Shown here in pieces: positions 9,047 through 17,249 of a stretch of 64,000 nt of DNA. The translations under genes were made by a program, and so were the position numbers. The notes under the pieces are model-generated. The model ran no database searches. It was not told the origin of the DNA and worked only from the letters and a program-made list of their open reading frames with translations. This stretch comes from a virus, in IMG/VR virus record IMGVR_UViG_3300044712_000998, positions 1 to 64,000 of that record, one strand, 5' to 3'. Position 1 is the stretch's first letter, and each line of letters begins with the position of its first letter.

Positions 9047-9862
9047 CTATTCGCTATCCGACGTGACTCCGTGTGCCAGGAAGGCATCCCAGGTCCGCTG
9101 TGCCGTGGCCACGTTGGGATCCCGGATGTCAGCGAACGGCAGGAAGTGACCCGCGGTCGCCCAGTCCGTGGGCTGCGTCGTCAGGATCCAGTTCGAACGA
9201 GCCCCGAAGGGGTAGTTGTCGTAGCGGTCCCACGGCATCGCCTTGAAGAGCCCAGCCACGGGCTCCATACGCTTCCGGGCCAGGTAGTCCTGGAGGCCCT
9301 CCAACAGGGGCCCATCGAGGGTGTCGATGACGTTGAAGTAGATGTTGTCCGCGCGGTCACAAAGCAGCGGGATGTAGTCCGGAACGAGTTCGTTCGAACC
9401 GGTGTAGGCGTCGGCGCACGCGAAGTCCCAGACGTCATACCGGGATTCCAGATACTTCGTGGCATCGGCGACCACGATGTTCAACCTGCCCTGGTTCATG
9501 TACCAGTGCAGCAGGGGGAACCCAGCCAGGGCCACGGTGACCATGACGGGGTCAACCTCGATGACCGTCAGATCGATTTGCGGGAAGTTCTGGAGGAGTT
9601 GTACGGCACCGGCCCCGGAACCCAGTCCGATCATGATTCCTGAGCCGTTGCGGTTGTGGACGCCCGCGTGGAGCCATCCCATGGCGTACGAAGACGCCGC
9701 GACTGGACCCGGGGCGTCGTCAGGGAGCTCGTCGTCGACGCACCGAGCCGACGGGGTCAGCAGGGCGCCGCCCTGGCACTGCCCGTTCAACAGGATCTCG
9801 CGCGTCGTGAGGGTATCACGAAGCTCGATGGGTCCGAACTGTCCCTGCCTGGAGATCAGCAT
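9047..9862 (-). CDS. Spermidine-synthase-like / SAM-dependent transferase-fold protein
   Basis: I choose ATG 9862 (MLISRQ), preceded by AGGGG and one base after the upstream stop, giving 271 residues. The core matches the polyamine aminopropyltransferase and methyltransferase Rossmann fold: motif I GLGSGAG (79-85), an acidic ligand residue after strand 2 in IEVDP (102-104), ADA at 132-134, and FACADAYTG near 148-154 where spermidine synthases carry the catalytic Asp. The N-terminal part could be the small beta domain of that family. Substrate cannot be read from sequence: spermidine synthesis, another SAM or dcSAM transfer, or a non-catalytic scaffold are all possible. It is unusual among portal-region genes. 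Confidence 0.65.
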   Translation of the reverse strand: MLISRQGQFGPIELRDTLTTREILLNGQCQGGALLTPSARCVDDELPDDAPGPVAASSYAMGWLHAGVHNRNGSGIMIGLGSGAGAVQLLQNFPQIDLTVIEVDPVMVTVALAGFPLLHWYMNQGRLNIVVADATKYLESRYDVWDFACADAYTGSNELVPDYIPLLCDRADNIYFNVIDTLDGPLLEGLQDYLARKRMEPVAGLFKAMPWDRYDNYPFGARSNWILTTQPTDWATAGHFLPFADIRDPNVATAQRTWDAFLAHGVTSDSE

Positions 9863-9863
9863 G

Positions 9864-10673
9864 TCACCCCTGGACCTGCGGGAACGCGGGCTGCATAGCA
9901 GCTTCCAACCTGGTATCCGCGTTGGCAAGCTCTCCGCCAGCCTGGCGGGCGGCCTCGACCTCGGCGCGCGTCCTGGCGCGGTCCTGGCGACCGAAGTTGT
10001 CCCGGATCCGATGCAGGAGCTTCTTACGCCTCCGTTCGCTCAGGATGTAGCCGAGCAGGCCGCCAGCGGCGGCCCCGATGCCACCACCGATCAGGGGGCG
10101 CTTCCAGGACACCGGGGTCCCCGAGACCCAGTCATGGGCTGCGGTTCCCAGGGCTCCGGCGTACAGGCCGAGCTCGGCGCCGTACCAGGGATGCCAGCCG
10201 GACAACGCGTAGTCGCTGACGTGCGACCGGAACCGTGGCGACCGCATCACGAGCTTCGCGGTTGGCGAGGACTCCCGGATCGTGCGCCTCGCGTTACGCC
10301 TCAGGAGTCCGGCGAGGAGCTCCTTGGCTCCCGTGAACGCGGCACCCAGCACGGCGCCTGAAGCGGCACCGATACCGGCACCAACGGGAACCGAGGACCA
10401 GTCCCCGTGGGTTCCCACCAAGGTCTTGCCGCCAGCCAGGAGACCACCGAGACCGGCACCGATACCGGCGTGCATCAGGGTGCGCTTCCACAGCGGGTTC
10501 CGGCGGTCCTCGTCCAAGTTGGCGATCTGCTCTTCCGCGGTGAGCTGATCGTAGAGCTGCTCCGACAGCGGAGCGGCGTGATCGACGTGCCTGGGTTGCA
10601 GCCAGCTCAGATCACGTGCCCCCTGTGTCAACGGGGTCACCGCCCGGACGCCTTCAAGGGCCAGGTTCGGCAT
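9864..10673 (-). CDS. Multi glycine-zipper membrane-type protein
   Basis: A 269-residue protein whose start overlaps the upstream stop as TGATG. It carries at least three glycine-zipper hydrophobic segments: AGIGAGLGGLLAGG near residue 70, GAGIGAASGAVLGAAF near 100, and IGGGIGAAAGGLLGYIL in the last third, followed by a basic RRRKKLL stretch. The C-terminus is a helical Arg/Ala/Glu-rich tail. The repeated zippers could assemble a membrane pore, as proposed for ejection proteins of other phages. This is inferred from composition alone, and no family is recognised. Confidence 0.65.
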   Translation of the reverse strand: MPNLALEGVRAVTPLTQGARDLSWLQPRHVDHAAPLSEQLYDQLTAEEQIANLDEDRRNPLWKRTLMHAGIGAGLGGLLAGGKTLVGTHGDWSSVPVGAGIGAASGAVLGAAFTGAKELLAGLLRRNARRTIRESSPTAKLVMRSPRFRSHVSDYALSGWHPWYGAELGLYAGALGTAAHDWVSGTPVSWKRPLIGGGIGAAAGGLLGYILSERRRKKLLHRIRDNFGRQDRARTRAEVEAARQAGGELANADTRLEAAMQPAFPQVQG

Positions 10674-11977
10674 CAGTCCCCCAGAACGCCGCCGCTCGGA
10701 CCGGGCGGGCGGCCGTGGGTCTTCGCGTCGCGACGCACAGCCCGAGCCTCTCTGCCCATCCAGGACTTCGAACCAGACTTAGAAGCCTTCGCAGCCAACG
10801 CAGCCTTCACAGCCGCGATGAGCCCAGCCTTCGAGAACGGGAGCCCGGTGTCGACGCCTTGGAACACGACGCTCTGCTTCCCAGGCTGTTCGGTCGACTT
10901 GGCTAGCCACTGATAGGGCCCCGTGTTGTAGGCCTTCCGCAGCGCATCGAAGTCGAACTTCTCACCACCGCCGATCCGCTGGGCACGACGAAGCGCTGTG
11001 AACGGCATCACGGCGGCCAGCTTGCGCTTCAGCGCAGCGAACTTCCCACCGATAACCGGAGCCGGCTTGCTGGGTTCGATCTTCGGTGGCTTCGGAGTCG
11101 GCGCCTTCGCCATGGACTGCGACGGCGTCGAGATCGGCGTCGGCGGCTTCGCGGGAACATTCGATGTGATCGCAGCGGGATCGTCGCCACCCATGGGCGA
11201 GAACTGCTGGGGTTCCTCTTCCGCTGGAGGCTCCGGTTCAGGAGCTACGGCAACTGGAGCCGTCGGCTGTACGGGCTCCGGGGCCTTGACCACAGGAGCC
11301 TGCGGCGGCGGTTCCGGCTGTGCGGACTGGACCGGGCTGGGCTCCGTGGTCTGGGCCACCGGAGCTGGTTGCGGTGCGGTCTCCGACTGTGCCGGTTCAG
11401 TGGCTGTTGGGGGTGCGCTGGGCTGTGTGGCCTGCGCGGCCTGCGAAGGCTGCGCAGCCTCGGCGGCCCTGGCCTCATCCACGGCCTGTTTGAAAACCCG
11501 GTTCACCATGCTCTGCGTACTGTTGATGTTCTTGACGTAATCGTCGTACTGACCTTTGGTGATCGCCGGTCTGCCGCTTCGAGTCTTTTGGACGTGCTCA
11601 TAGGCAGTTACGGCCTCCTGCCACGCCTTCAAGTTTTTGCGAGCCGCGGCGAACTCGGGGTTCTTCTGCTCCAACTGTTCCATGATCTTCGAGCGGAACG
11701 CGGCTTCCTCTTCTTCCTGTTTCGCCGCGTTGATCTCGCGGTCACGCTGACCGCGCATCTTCTGAGCCTCGAGCAACGCCTTCTTGTCGGCCTCTCGAGC
11801 AGCGCGGTCGGCGTCCCCGGCCTGGTACATCCGGACCCCCAGCGGTTCCGCGGCCTGCTTCTGATTGGGGAACAAGCCAGCGGCTCGCGCAGCTGCGAGC
11901 TTGCGATACAGGGCATCTGACCCGGTGACAGCGGCCAGCTTACGGCACAACGCGATGCGAGCTTTAGAGCGGGGCAC
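10673..11977 (-). CDS. RKLA-motif protein with long Pro/Ala linker
   Basis: This starts with GTG at 11977, preceded by AGAGG. The 434-residue protein has two RKLA motifs near the N-terminus (CRKLAAV at 11-17, YRKLAAA at 24-30) and a third internally (KRKLAAV at 317-323). Between them are a charged coiled coil (about 55-130) and a Pro/Ala/Glu/Gln-rich linker (about 175-305). The C-terminal 110 residues are basic and helical. The modular, linker-rich design matches the other virion-type proteins here. I see no enzyme motif. Confidence 0.65.
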   Translation of the reverse strand: MPRSKARIALCRKLAAVTGSDALYRKLAAARAAGLFPNQKQAAEPLGVRMYQAGDADRAAREADKKALLEAQKMRGQRDREINAAKQEEEEAAFRSKIMEQLEQKNPEFAAARKNLKAWQEAVTAYEHVQKTRSGRPAITKGQYDDYVKNINSTQSMVNRVFKQAVDEARAAEAAQPSQAAQATQPSAPPTATEPAQSETAPQPAPVAQTTEPSPVQSAQPEPPPQAPVVKAPEPVQPTAPVAVAPEPEPPAEEEPQQFSPMGGDDPAAITSNVPAKPPTPISTPSQSMAKAPTPKPPKIEPSKPAPVIGGKFAALKRKLAAVMPFTALRRAQRIGGGEKFDFDALRKAYNTGPYQWLAKSTEQPGKQSVVFQGVDTGLPFSKAGLIAAVKAALAAKASKSGSKSWMGREARAVRRDAKTHGRPPGPSGGVLGD

Positions 11978-13502
11978 CTGGAACCTCTGGGATGACCGTG
12001 GGAGTGATCTCGGGCTTCTTGCGCTTCCTCAGCAGGCGGACCAAGGCGCGGGCTCGGGCGCGATCCAAGGCCTGAAAGGGACGGTTTGCGGAGAGACCCA
12101 TCGAGGCGTAGAGCTCCTTGAGAGCTTCCTCTGAGGGCACCGCCTCGAATCCCTCGGGGATCGCTTCGGGAGCGTCACCGACATGGAGACCGACTTCGTA
12201 GCCATGGTAGCCGGGCTCCGGGACACCGGTTGGCGGCAGCAGACGCACGGGCTCCTCGTAGGGGGCCCGCTTGCCGGTGCCCTGCTCGGGGAACGAGAAC
12301 CTCCGATTCGGCAGCCGACGCACGATGACGCGGCCATCGGGGGTCACCATGATGTACTGGTTCCGCCGCATCAGGTTGGCGGCGTCCGCAGTCTTGGTGA
12401 CCGGAGCAGTCTGACCCTCTGGGGCCGTGGCACCTTCGGGAGCCGTGGCGCCCTGTGGTGCGATCGGCTTCTCGGCAACGGTACCAGGCTGTTGGTCACC
12501 CTCTGCAGGCACGAACTTCTGCGCCAGACCAGCCACGAACGTCTTGTTGTCGGTGGTCTCCGGCTGGCCGTCCTGAGCGGGCGGCGGGGCCTCACCAGGG
12601 TTCGTGGGAACCGCGGTGGTGGGGTGCGTCGGGATCGGAGCTGGGCCAGTTGGAGCCGCAGCAGGCTGGACCTCAGCCAGGGCCTGCTCAGCCACAGCGG
12701 CCTGCTTGATCGGCTTCAGGTTGACGCGTGAGGCCGCCATCCGCTTGGCGTGCTTGACCAGCTTGAGACGGGTCCGGTTGTTCTGAGCCGCCCAGGTCTG
12801 GTCGTCACGTTCGATGAGCGCTTCCAGCTTGGTGATGAGCTCATCGAACCCGATGACTGCGAAGTCCTCGCGGTCCTCGTGCGTGATCCCGGCTTCACCG
12901 GCGTCGACGCCCGAGAAGAAGTAGGTCCGCTCGCCATCGAAGTCGGAGTCATCCCAGAACTCGTTCCCGGAATCCAGCGGCCACACGGACTCCACGATGC
13001 CCGCGTTGACCACGTTGATGGGGTGACGGTTGGACTCCTCCAAGGTCTCCCGGATCGCGGCATCCCTGGGCTGTTCGCCATCATCGATGCCGCCACCTGG
13101 GAACAGGATGTAGGATCCCCTGTCGATGGCGTAGACGCCGTCACGGTTCCACAGGATGAGCTCGGCGCGAGGCCGCATCTTGTCGGTGGGAGCGGAGTCG
13201 TGGTCGTCGACCTCGGGCTCATTGGCGACACCAGCCAGCTTGGTGAGCCGGATCTCGATCTCGCGCGTCGGGAACTGCAGGACCGCCGACGCCCGTTTCT
13301 GGAGATCAGCCCGGATCCGTGCCGCGGTGACATCGACGATGAACGCACCGAGCTTCTCGTAGATCGGGGTGCCGCCGCTGTAGCGTTCGACCTGCCCGGC
13401 CTGTCGCATCAGAACGGCGTTCGACGGGCGCGCCGGGCGACCACCGGTATCGGTGTTCCTCGGCGGCGCGTTGGTCTTCGGAGTCAGGTCCGGCTCGGTC
13501 AC
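11964..13502 (-). CDS. Nudix hydrolase domain fused to RKLA/linker protein
   Basis: GTG start at 13502 with GAGGA upstream. Of 512 residues, about 110-235 form a Nudix domain. The Nudix box reads G137-x5-E143-x7-R151-E-T-L-E155-E156, matching GX5EX7REUXEE, with Ser at the usual Gly position. Glu152, Glu155 and Glu156 could bind metal for hydrolysis of a nucleoside-diphosphate-linked substrate. The N-terminal part includes TKLAGV near 88-92, then after the Nudix domain a Pro/Ala linker (about 270-375) and a further basic domain follow. Placement inside the virion-type cluster, and fusion to linkers, suggest a particle-associated enzyme; the substrate is unknown. Confidence 0.7.
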   Translation of the reverse strand: MTEPDLTPKTNAPPRNTDTGGRPARPSNAVLMRQAGQVERYSGGTPIYEKLGAFIVDVTAARIRADLQKRASAVLQFPTREIEIRLTKLAGVANEPEVDDHDSAPTDKMRPRAELILWNRDGVYAIDRGSYILFPGGGIDDGEQPRDAAIRETLEESNRHPINVVNAGIVESVWPLDSGNEFWDDSDFDGERTYFFSGVDAGEAGITHEDREDFAVIGFDELITKLEALIERDDQTWAAQNNRTRLKLVKHAKRMAASRVNLKPIKQAAVAEQALAEVQPAAAPTGPAPIPTHPTTAVPTNPGEAPPPAQDGQPETTDNKTFVAGLAQKFVPAEGDQQPGTVAEKPIAPQGATAPEGATAPEGQTAPVTKTADAANLMRRNQYIMVTPDGRVIVRRLPNRRFSFPEQGTGKRAPYEEPVRLLPPTGVPEPGYHGYEVGLHVGDAPEAIPEGFEAVPSEEALKELYASMGLSANRPFQALDRARARALVRLLRKRKKPEITPTVIPEVPGAPL

Positions 13503-15076
13503 GTTGGTTTGTCCTCCGCGATGTCCTCAGCCTGTCGACGTGTCTGTTTCCACAACAAGTAACCAAGGGTCCCCAGTGCTGTAGCTCCGAGCCCGACCAC
13601 CGTTCCAGAGTACACGGGGCGCTTCTCGAAGGAGTCCTTGACGGTATCGAACAGGCGCTTCGAGCTATCCTTGGCGGTCTGGAACACCTTGTATGGCAGC
13701 CCGCCAATCGTGCTCTGCATCGTGCTCGCCAGCGGCTCGCTGAGCCGCTCCCGCATGGCGCCATTCAAGCTGAACATAGCCGGCAACGCCTTGGCCGCCG
13801 CACTCGAATAGACCCGAGCTGGCAGCTGTGGGTCCACCGTAGAGGCCAGCCCGAGTCCGGCCGTGGTGTACGCCATACCAGTTCCAAGTGCTGGCCAGGC
13901 GTGATTCCTGGCGTAGTGCCGGATCCGCCGATTCGCCAACAACCCCAGTGGAGCTAGCGCAGCCGCTGCCGGCGCGTAATCAAGTAACGCAGCCGTCTTC
14001 GCCGGCTTCCGGCGCTTCCGACCACCAAGCAGGTACGCCAGGAGATACGGAGCGCCAACTGTGGCTCCGATACCAGCATAGGTCCAAGGTGACTTCAGCA
14101 GCCCGATGGCCGTTGTCGATGCAGCCTCACCAGCCACGCGCCCGATGTCAGACAACGGGAGGTTCTCGCGCACCAGATCCGCGGTCCGCGAGGCGTACTG
14201 ATTCACGATGTCCGAGGCGGCCTCGGGATCCGAGATCAGCTTCTTGGCGACACCGACGCCACCGTGGATGCCGGTACCGACGTTGTAGGCACCAAGCCCG
14301 GCACCGCCGAGACCGAGACCCCAGAGCAGCGAGTTCGAGAAGGCCCGCGGCTCCGCGGGGACCACCGGCTTCGGGGGTGTGCTCGGGGCGCCGCCAAGCC
14401 GGCGCGGCCAGAATCGAATCGCCTGCTTCTGCTGTGCTGCCAGCTTACGCCAACCAGCCAGCTTGGGCTGCAACCCGATCGCGGCGGGTCCAGCTTCGCC
14501 AGGAAGCCCGACCGTACCGAGCCGCTCAGCCATGAGAGCCTGTGCGCGACGTTCGATGTCGCGCTTCCGCCGCTTCAACGACAGCGCCCGACTACGGCGC
14601 AGCTTGAGCTTGGCTACATCGGCCTTCGCCTTGTCAGCGTCGAGTTTGGACTCCCGCTCTGAACTCCACTGCGACAACAGGTACGCCAGTGTGGGAACCG
14701 CGAGAACCGCGGAACCAGCCGCCAACCATGCCGGGGTGTTGTTCTTAACGCTCTTAAACAGGTCGCTGGTACCTTCCCGGAAGCCGCCCTGAATACCGGC
14801 CTCCATGCTTTGCCTGATCCCCTGCGGGAGCCCGGAAACCTGGTCCCGAAGCTTCTGCGTCATGTCCGGAGGGACCAAGGCGTCGATGACGCCCTTGGAC
14901 ATGTTCTTGCTGACGATATCAGCGTTGGCTCGACGACGCTCCGGGCTCAGCAGATTCCAGGCCTGATTCGCCGAGAACATGCCGAGACCAGACACCAGCC
15001 CGGTATCGCGCAGCGTGCGAACCGGGTTGGCACGCCACGCGTTCAGGTAGGTCTGCATGAACTGCGGACGTGGCAT
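13499..15076 (-). CDS. Multi-pass membrane-type protein with RKLA motif
   Basis: A 525-residue protein. Hydrophobic segments are visible near residues 116-134, 247-265, 333-352, 370-390 and close to the C-terminus (VVGLGATALGTLGYLLW), most of them glycine-rich. A Lys/Arg-rich helical region lies at about 140-185 and WRKLAAQQKQA at 209-219. GTGA overlap couples it to the Nudix gene. It looks like a channel-forming or ejected virion protein with several membrane-inserting helices. I recognise no family. Confidence 0.65.
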   Translation of the reverse strand: MPRPQFMQTYLNAWRANPVRTLRDTGLVSGLGMFSANQAWNLLSPERRRANADIVSKNMSKGVIDALVPPDMTQKLRDQVSGLPQGIRQSMEAGIQGGFREGTSDLFKSVKNNTPAWLAAGSAVLAVPTLAYLLSQWSSERESKLDADKAKADVAKLKLRRSRALSLKRRKRDIERRAQALMAERLGTVGLPGEAGPAAIGLQPKLAGWRKLAAQQKQAIRFWPRRLGGAPSTPPKPVVPAEPRAFSNSLLWGLGLGGAGLGAYNVGTGIHGGVGVAKKLISDPEAASDIVNQYASRTADLVRENLPLSDIGRVAGEAASTTAIGLLKSPWTYAGIGATVGAPYLLAYLLGGRKRRKPAKTAALLDYAPAAAALAPLGLLANRRIRHYARNHAWPALGTGMAYTTAGLGLASTVDPQLPARVYSSAAAKALPAMFSLNGAMRERLSEPLASTMQSTIGGLPYKVFQTAKDSSKRLFDTVKDSFEKRPVYSGTVVGLGATALGTLGYLLWKQTRRQAEDIAEDKPT

Positions 15077-15087
15077 CTCTAATCCTG

Positions 15088-15810
15088 TTAACCGCGGCTC
15101 AGGAGGTAACGCAGGGCACCGATCCCGGCACCGATCCCGGCACCCCAGAGGCCTGGCTTCCAGCTGTTCTCGGAGAACCCCTTCCAGGCGGCTCCACTCG
15201 GAGATCCACCGGCTTCCTGGTTCGCCCTATCGATCATCTCGAAGTACGGAGGCGGAAGGTTGTTTTCTGTCGCCAGGTTCCTGGCTGCGCTCAGCACGGG
15301 GGCCGTGTTCGTCTTGTAATCGGAGTAACCACTCAGGGCCCCGTAACCGCCGCCACCGGCGACACCGGCAGCGGCACCAAGACCGGCACCGCCGAGGACG
15401 TTCCACATCAATGACGGCTTGTCGTCATCCTCGGGGTCCCCGACCTCGTAGTACGCGGCCTGCTTGGTCTCCGAAGCCTTGTCCCCGAAGAGTCCGGCTT
15501 CGTCGAGCTTCTTGTAATAGTTGCTGTCCTCGTCGAGGTGGTCCTCAGCGATCCGCTTCGCGACCACCGGCTTGTCGGTGTGCTCGAGCTCCTCGACGGT
15601 CCCAGCGAAGTGCTCCTGCGGACTCTGGGCCCGCTTCTTGAGCCGCTTCTTCAACTTGGAACCGCAGCACGCCGCGGCTTCCTTGGTCCAGGTCTCCGCC
15701 TTGCGCCCCTGCTTATTTGCCGTGGCATAGAAGACCCGCTCGCCTTCTTCGGCGCCGTACTGCTTCTTCATGGAATCCAGAACCTTTTTGGCCTTCTGAT
15801 TCAGCGGCAT
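15088..15810 (-). CDS. DUF5661-like module plus glycine-zipper membrane protein
   Basis: A 240-residue protein. The N-terminus (about 8-36) has MKKQYGAEEGERVFYATANK, a pattern I recall at the ends of many phage virion proteins. Residues about 72-105 (ELEHTD, then AEDHLDEDSNYYKKL) resemble the DUF5661 pattern of a His-containing helix followed by DHLxED-x-YYxxL. Two glycine-zipper segments follow (AGLGAAAGVAGGGGYGAL and WGAGIGAGIGALRYLL). The small N-terminal modules may be protein-interaction elements on a membrane-active carrier. Family names are from memory and unverified. Confidence 0.6.
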   Translation of the reverse strand: MPLNQKAKKVLDSMKKQYGAEEGERVFYATANKQGRKAETWTKEAAACCGSKLKKRLKKRAQSPQEHFAGTVEELEHTDKPVVAKRIAEDHLDEDSNYYKKLDEAGLFGDKASETKQAAYYEVGDPEDDDKPSLMWNVLGGAGLGAAAGVAGGGGYGALSGYSDYKTNTAPVLSAARNLATENNLPPPYFEMIDRANQEAGGSPSGAAWKGFSENSWKPGLWGAGIGAGIGALRYLLSRG

Positions 15811-15817
15811 AATGATC

Positions 15818-16237
15818 TCAGGAAGCCGCGAGTCCGGCCCCGAGGAGCCCGAGATCGGCAGCGCTACCAGCAGCCAGGGGCCGCGCTGGCTTGTCGAGGT
15901 ACGTGGTCTGCTTGTACTTGTCCTTCTTACGTGCCAGCAGATACGCCAGGATGCCCAGGCTCACAGCCCCGGCACCGCCACCGATGATGGCACCCCTCAA
16001 CTTGTTTTTGTCGTCGGAGAGATGCATCCCAGCCAGGGCACCCCCGATGGCCCCGATGTCGGCGCCGAGCCCGGTGATGCCACCAGTGGCGGCACCACGC
16101 ATGAACTTGTCCCCGGTACCCTCGGAGCGGTCCTCGTCATCGATGGCGCCACCAACACCCCCGATGACGGCGCCTGGGATCGTCATGAACGCCAGCTTGC
16201 GAACACCAGCCAGCTTGCGGATCAGGGAGTCAGGCAT
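15818..16237 (-). CDS. RKLA-motif glycine-zipper protein
   Basis: I choose ATG 16237 (MPDSLIRKL) because GAGGT lies 6 bases upstream; an in-frame ATG at 16249 lacks a good site. The 139-residue protein starts with IRKLAGVRKLAFM, two RKLA motifs back to back. Gly/Ala-rich hydrophobic segments follow (GAVIGGVGGAI, GLGADIGAIGGALAG, IIGGGAGAVSLGILAYLL) with a basic KKDKYK stretch. It resembles the other glycine-zipper proteins in the cluster and is likely membrane-active and virion-associated. Confidence 0.6.
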   Translation of the reverse strand: MPDSLIRKLAGVRKLAFMTIPGAVIGGVGGAIDDEDRSEGTGDKFMRGAATGGITGLGADIGAIGGALAGMHLSDDKNKLRGAIIGGGAGAVSLGILAYLLARKKDKYKQTTYLDKPARPLAAGSAADLGLLGAGLAAS

Positions 16238-16316
16238 CTGGGACCTCATAAAGGGGGTACCGCAAAGTTACGGACTATGTGGGCCCCGTCCATCGGCTCT
16301 CCAAGCCTAGCTTATC

Positions 16317-17225
16317 TCAGGGGGCCGGCTGGACGCCCTGCGCCTTGAGGTAGTCCAGGTACCGACGACCTAACTCGGTATCTGGGCTCCGCAGCCCACT
16401 CATGAACGCTTTAATCGCCTTGGCATCCTGCTTGGTGTCATTGACGATGGGGATCTGCTTCTGCATCATGTCGTAGACCCAGCCACTCGGCTTCGGGAAC
16501 CCGGACGCCATGGCTGCCGAGTTCTCGATGGCCATCGCCGGGATCTCACCCTCGAAGAGCTGATCGATCTTCTCGCGCGGAAGCGGGGCCCCTGCTATCA
16601 ACGCCTTCCGGAGATCTGCTCGGTCCTCGGCCCTACTGAGGCTCTTATCATTGGGGTCGTAACCGTGTCCGGTTTCATGGTACGCCACCGTTCGCGGGGT
16701 TTCTGGAAGCAGTCTCATGAGCGGCTTCGCCATGTCCCTGCTCCACCACGGCCACCGTTGCCTACGCAGTTCGACCCGCACATCGTCAAGCTTAGTCGCT
16801 GACGGTACAACCTCGATGTCGCCGCCAATAGCCTTTTCGACGTCCGACGCGGCAACGGTGTCCGGCTTATCGGGGTCTACGGCCAGACCTGGGAAACCGA
16901 GTCGCTGAAACAACGCCGGAGCTCGCTTAGGATTCGAATTCGGATCATACGTACTGAGAACCCGACTATCACGAATCCCAGCATCCAGCTCGGGCTGTTC
17001 TGGCACCACGGTACTCGTTGACGTCGTCGTCTGCGTCCGCCTATCGCCACCACGGCTCCGCAGAATAGCGGTCAGGAACGCGGAAGCTCCGACCGTAGCC
17101 AGGACAGGCCAGACGTCGTCCCAAAGCGAGGAGTCCTCCTCCGGCTTCTCCGCGGTACGGGTACGCTTCCCGCGCCTGTGCTCAGAAGCTCCAAGTACAC
17201 GCCCCAGGGTTGCAGCAGCTGGCAT
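16317..17225 (-). CDS. Membrane-anchored HExxH metalloprotease candidate
   Basis: A 302-residue protein with a predicted membrane segment at about 41-55 (VLATVGASAFLTAIL). A zinc-protease motif lies in AYHETGHGYD, where His183, Glu184 and His187 form HExxH. Acidic residues further on (around 200, and Glu233 in AIENSA) could supply the third zinc ligand. GGAG precedes the ATG. This resembles zincins in general rather than any subfamily I can name. Possible roles are processing of neighbouring virion proteins or host envelope entry. Without a confident third ligand the activity is plausible, not certain. Confidence 0.6.
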   Translation of the reverse strand: MPAAATLGRVLGASEHRRGKRTRTAEKPEEDSSLWDDVWPVLATVGASAFLTAILRSRGGDRRTQTTTSTSTVVPEQPELDAGIRDSRVLSTYDPNSNPKRAPALFQRLGFPGLAVDPDKPDTVAASDVEKAIGGDIEVVPSATKLDDVRVELRRQRWPWWSRDMAKPLMRLLPETPRTVAYHETGHGYDPNDKSLSRAEDRADLRKALIAGAPLPREKIDQLFEGEIPAMAIENSAAMASGFPKPSGWVYDMMQKQIPIVNDTKQDAKAIKAFMSGLRSPDTELGRRYLDYLKAQGVQPAP

Positions 17226-17249
17226 CTCGGGCTCCGTGACCCCAGCAAC

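Noticed and set aside
11629-11916. Small alternative frames within the RKLA protein gene.
   Set aside because: Arg/Ser-rich shadows without start signals.
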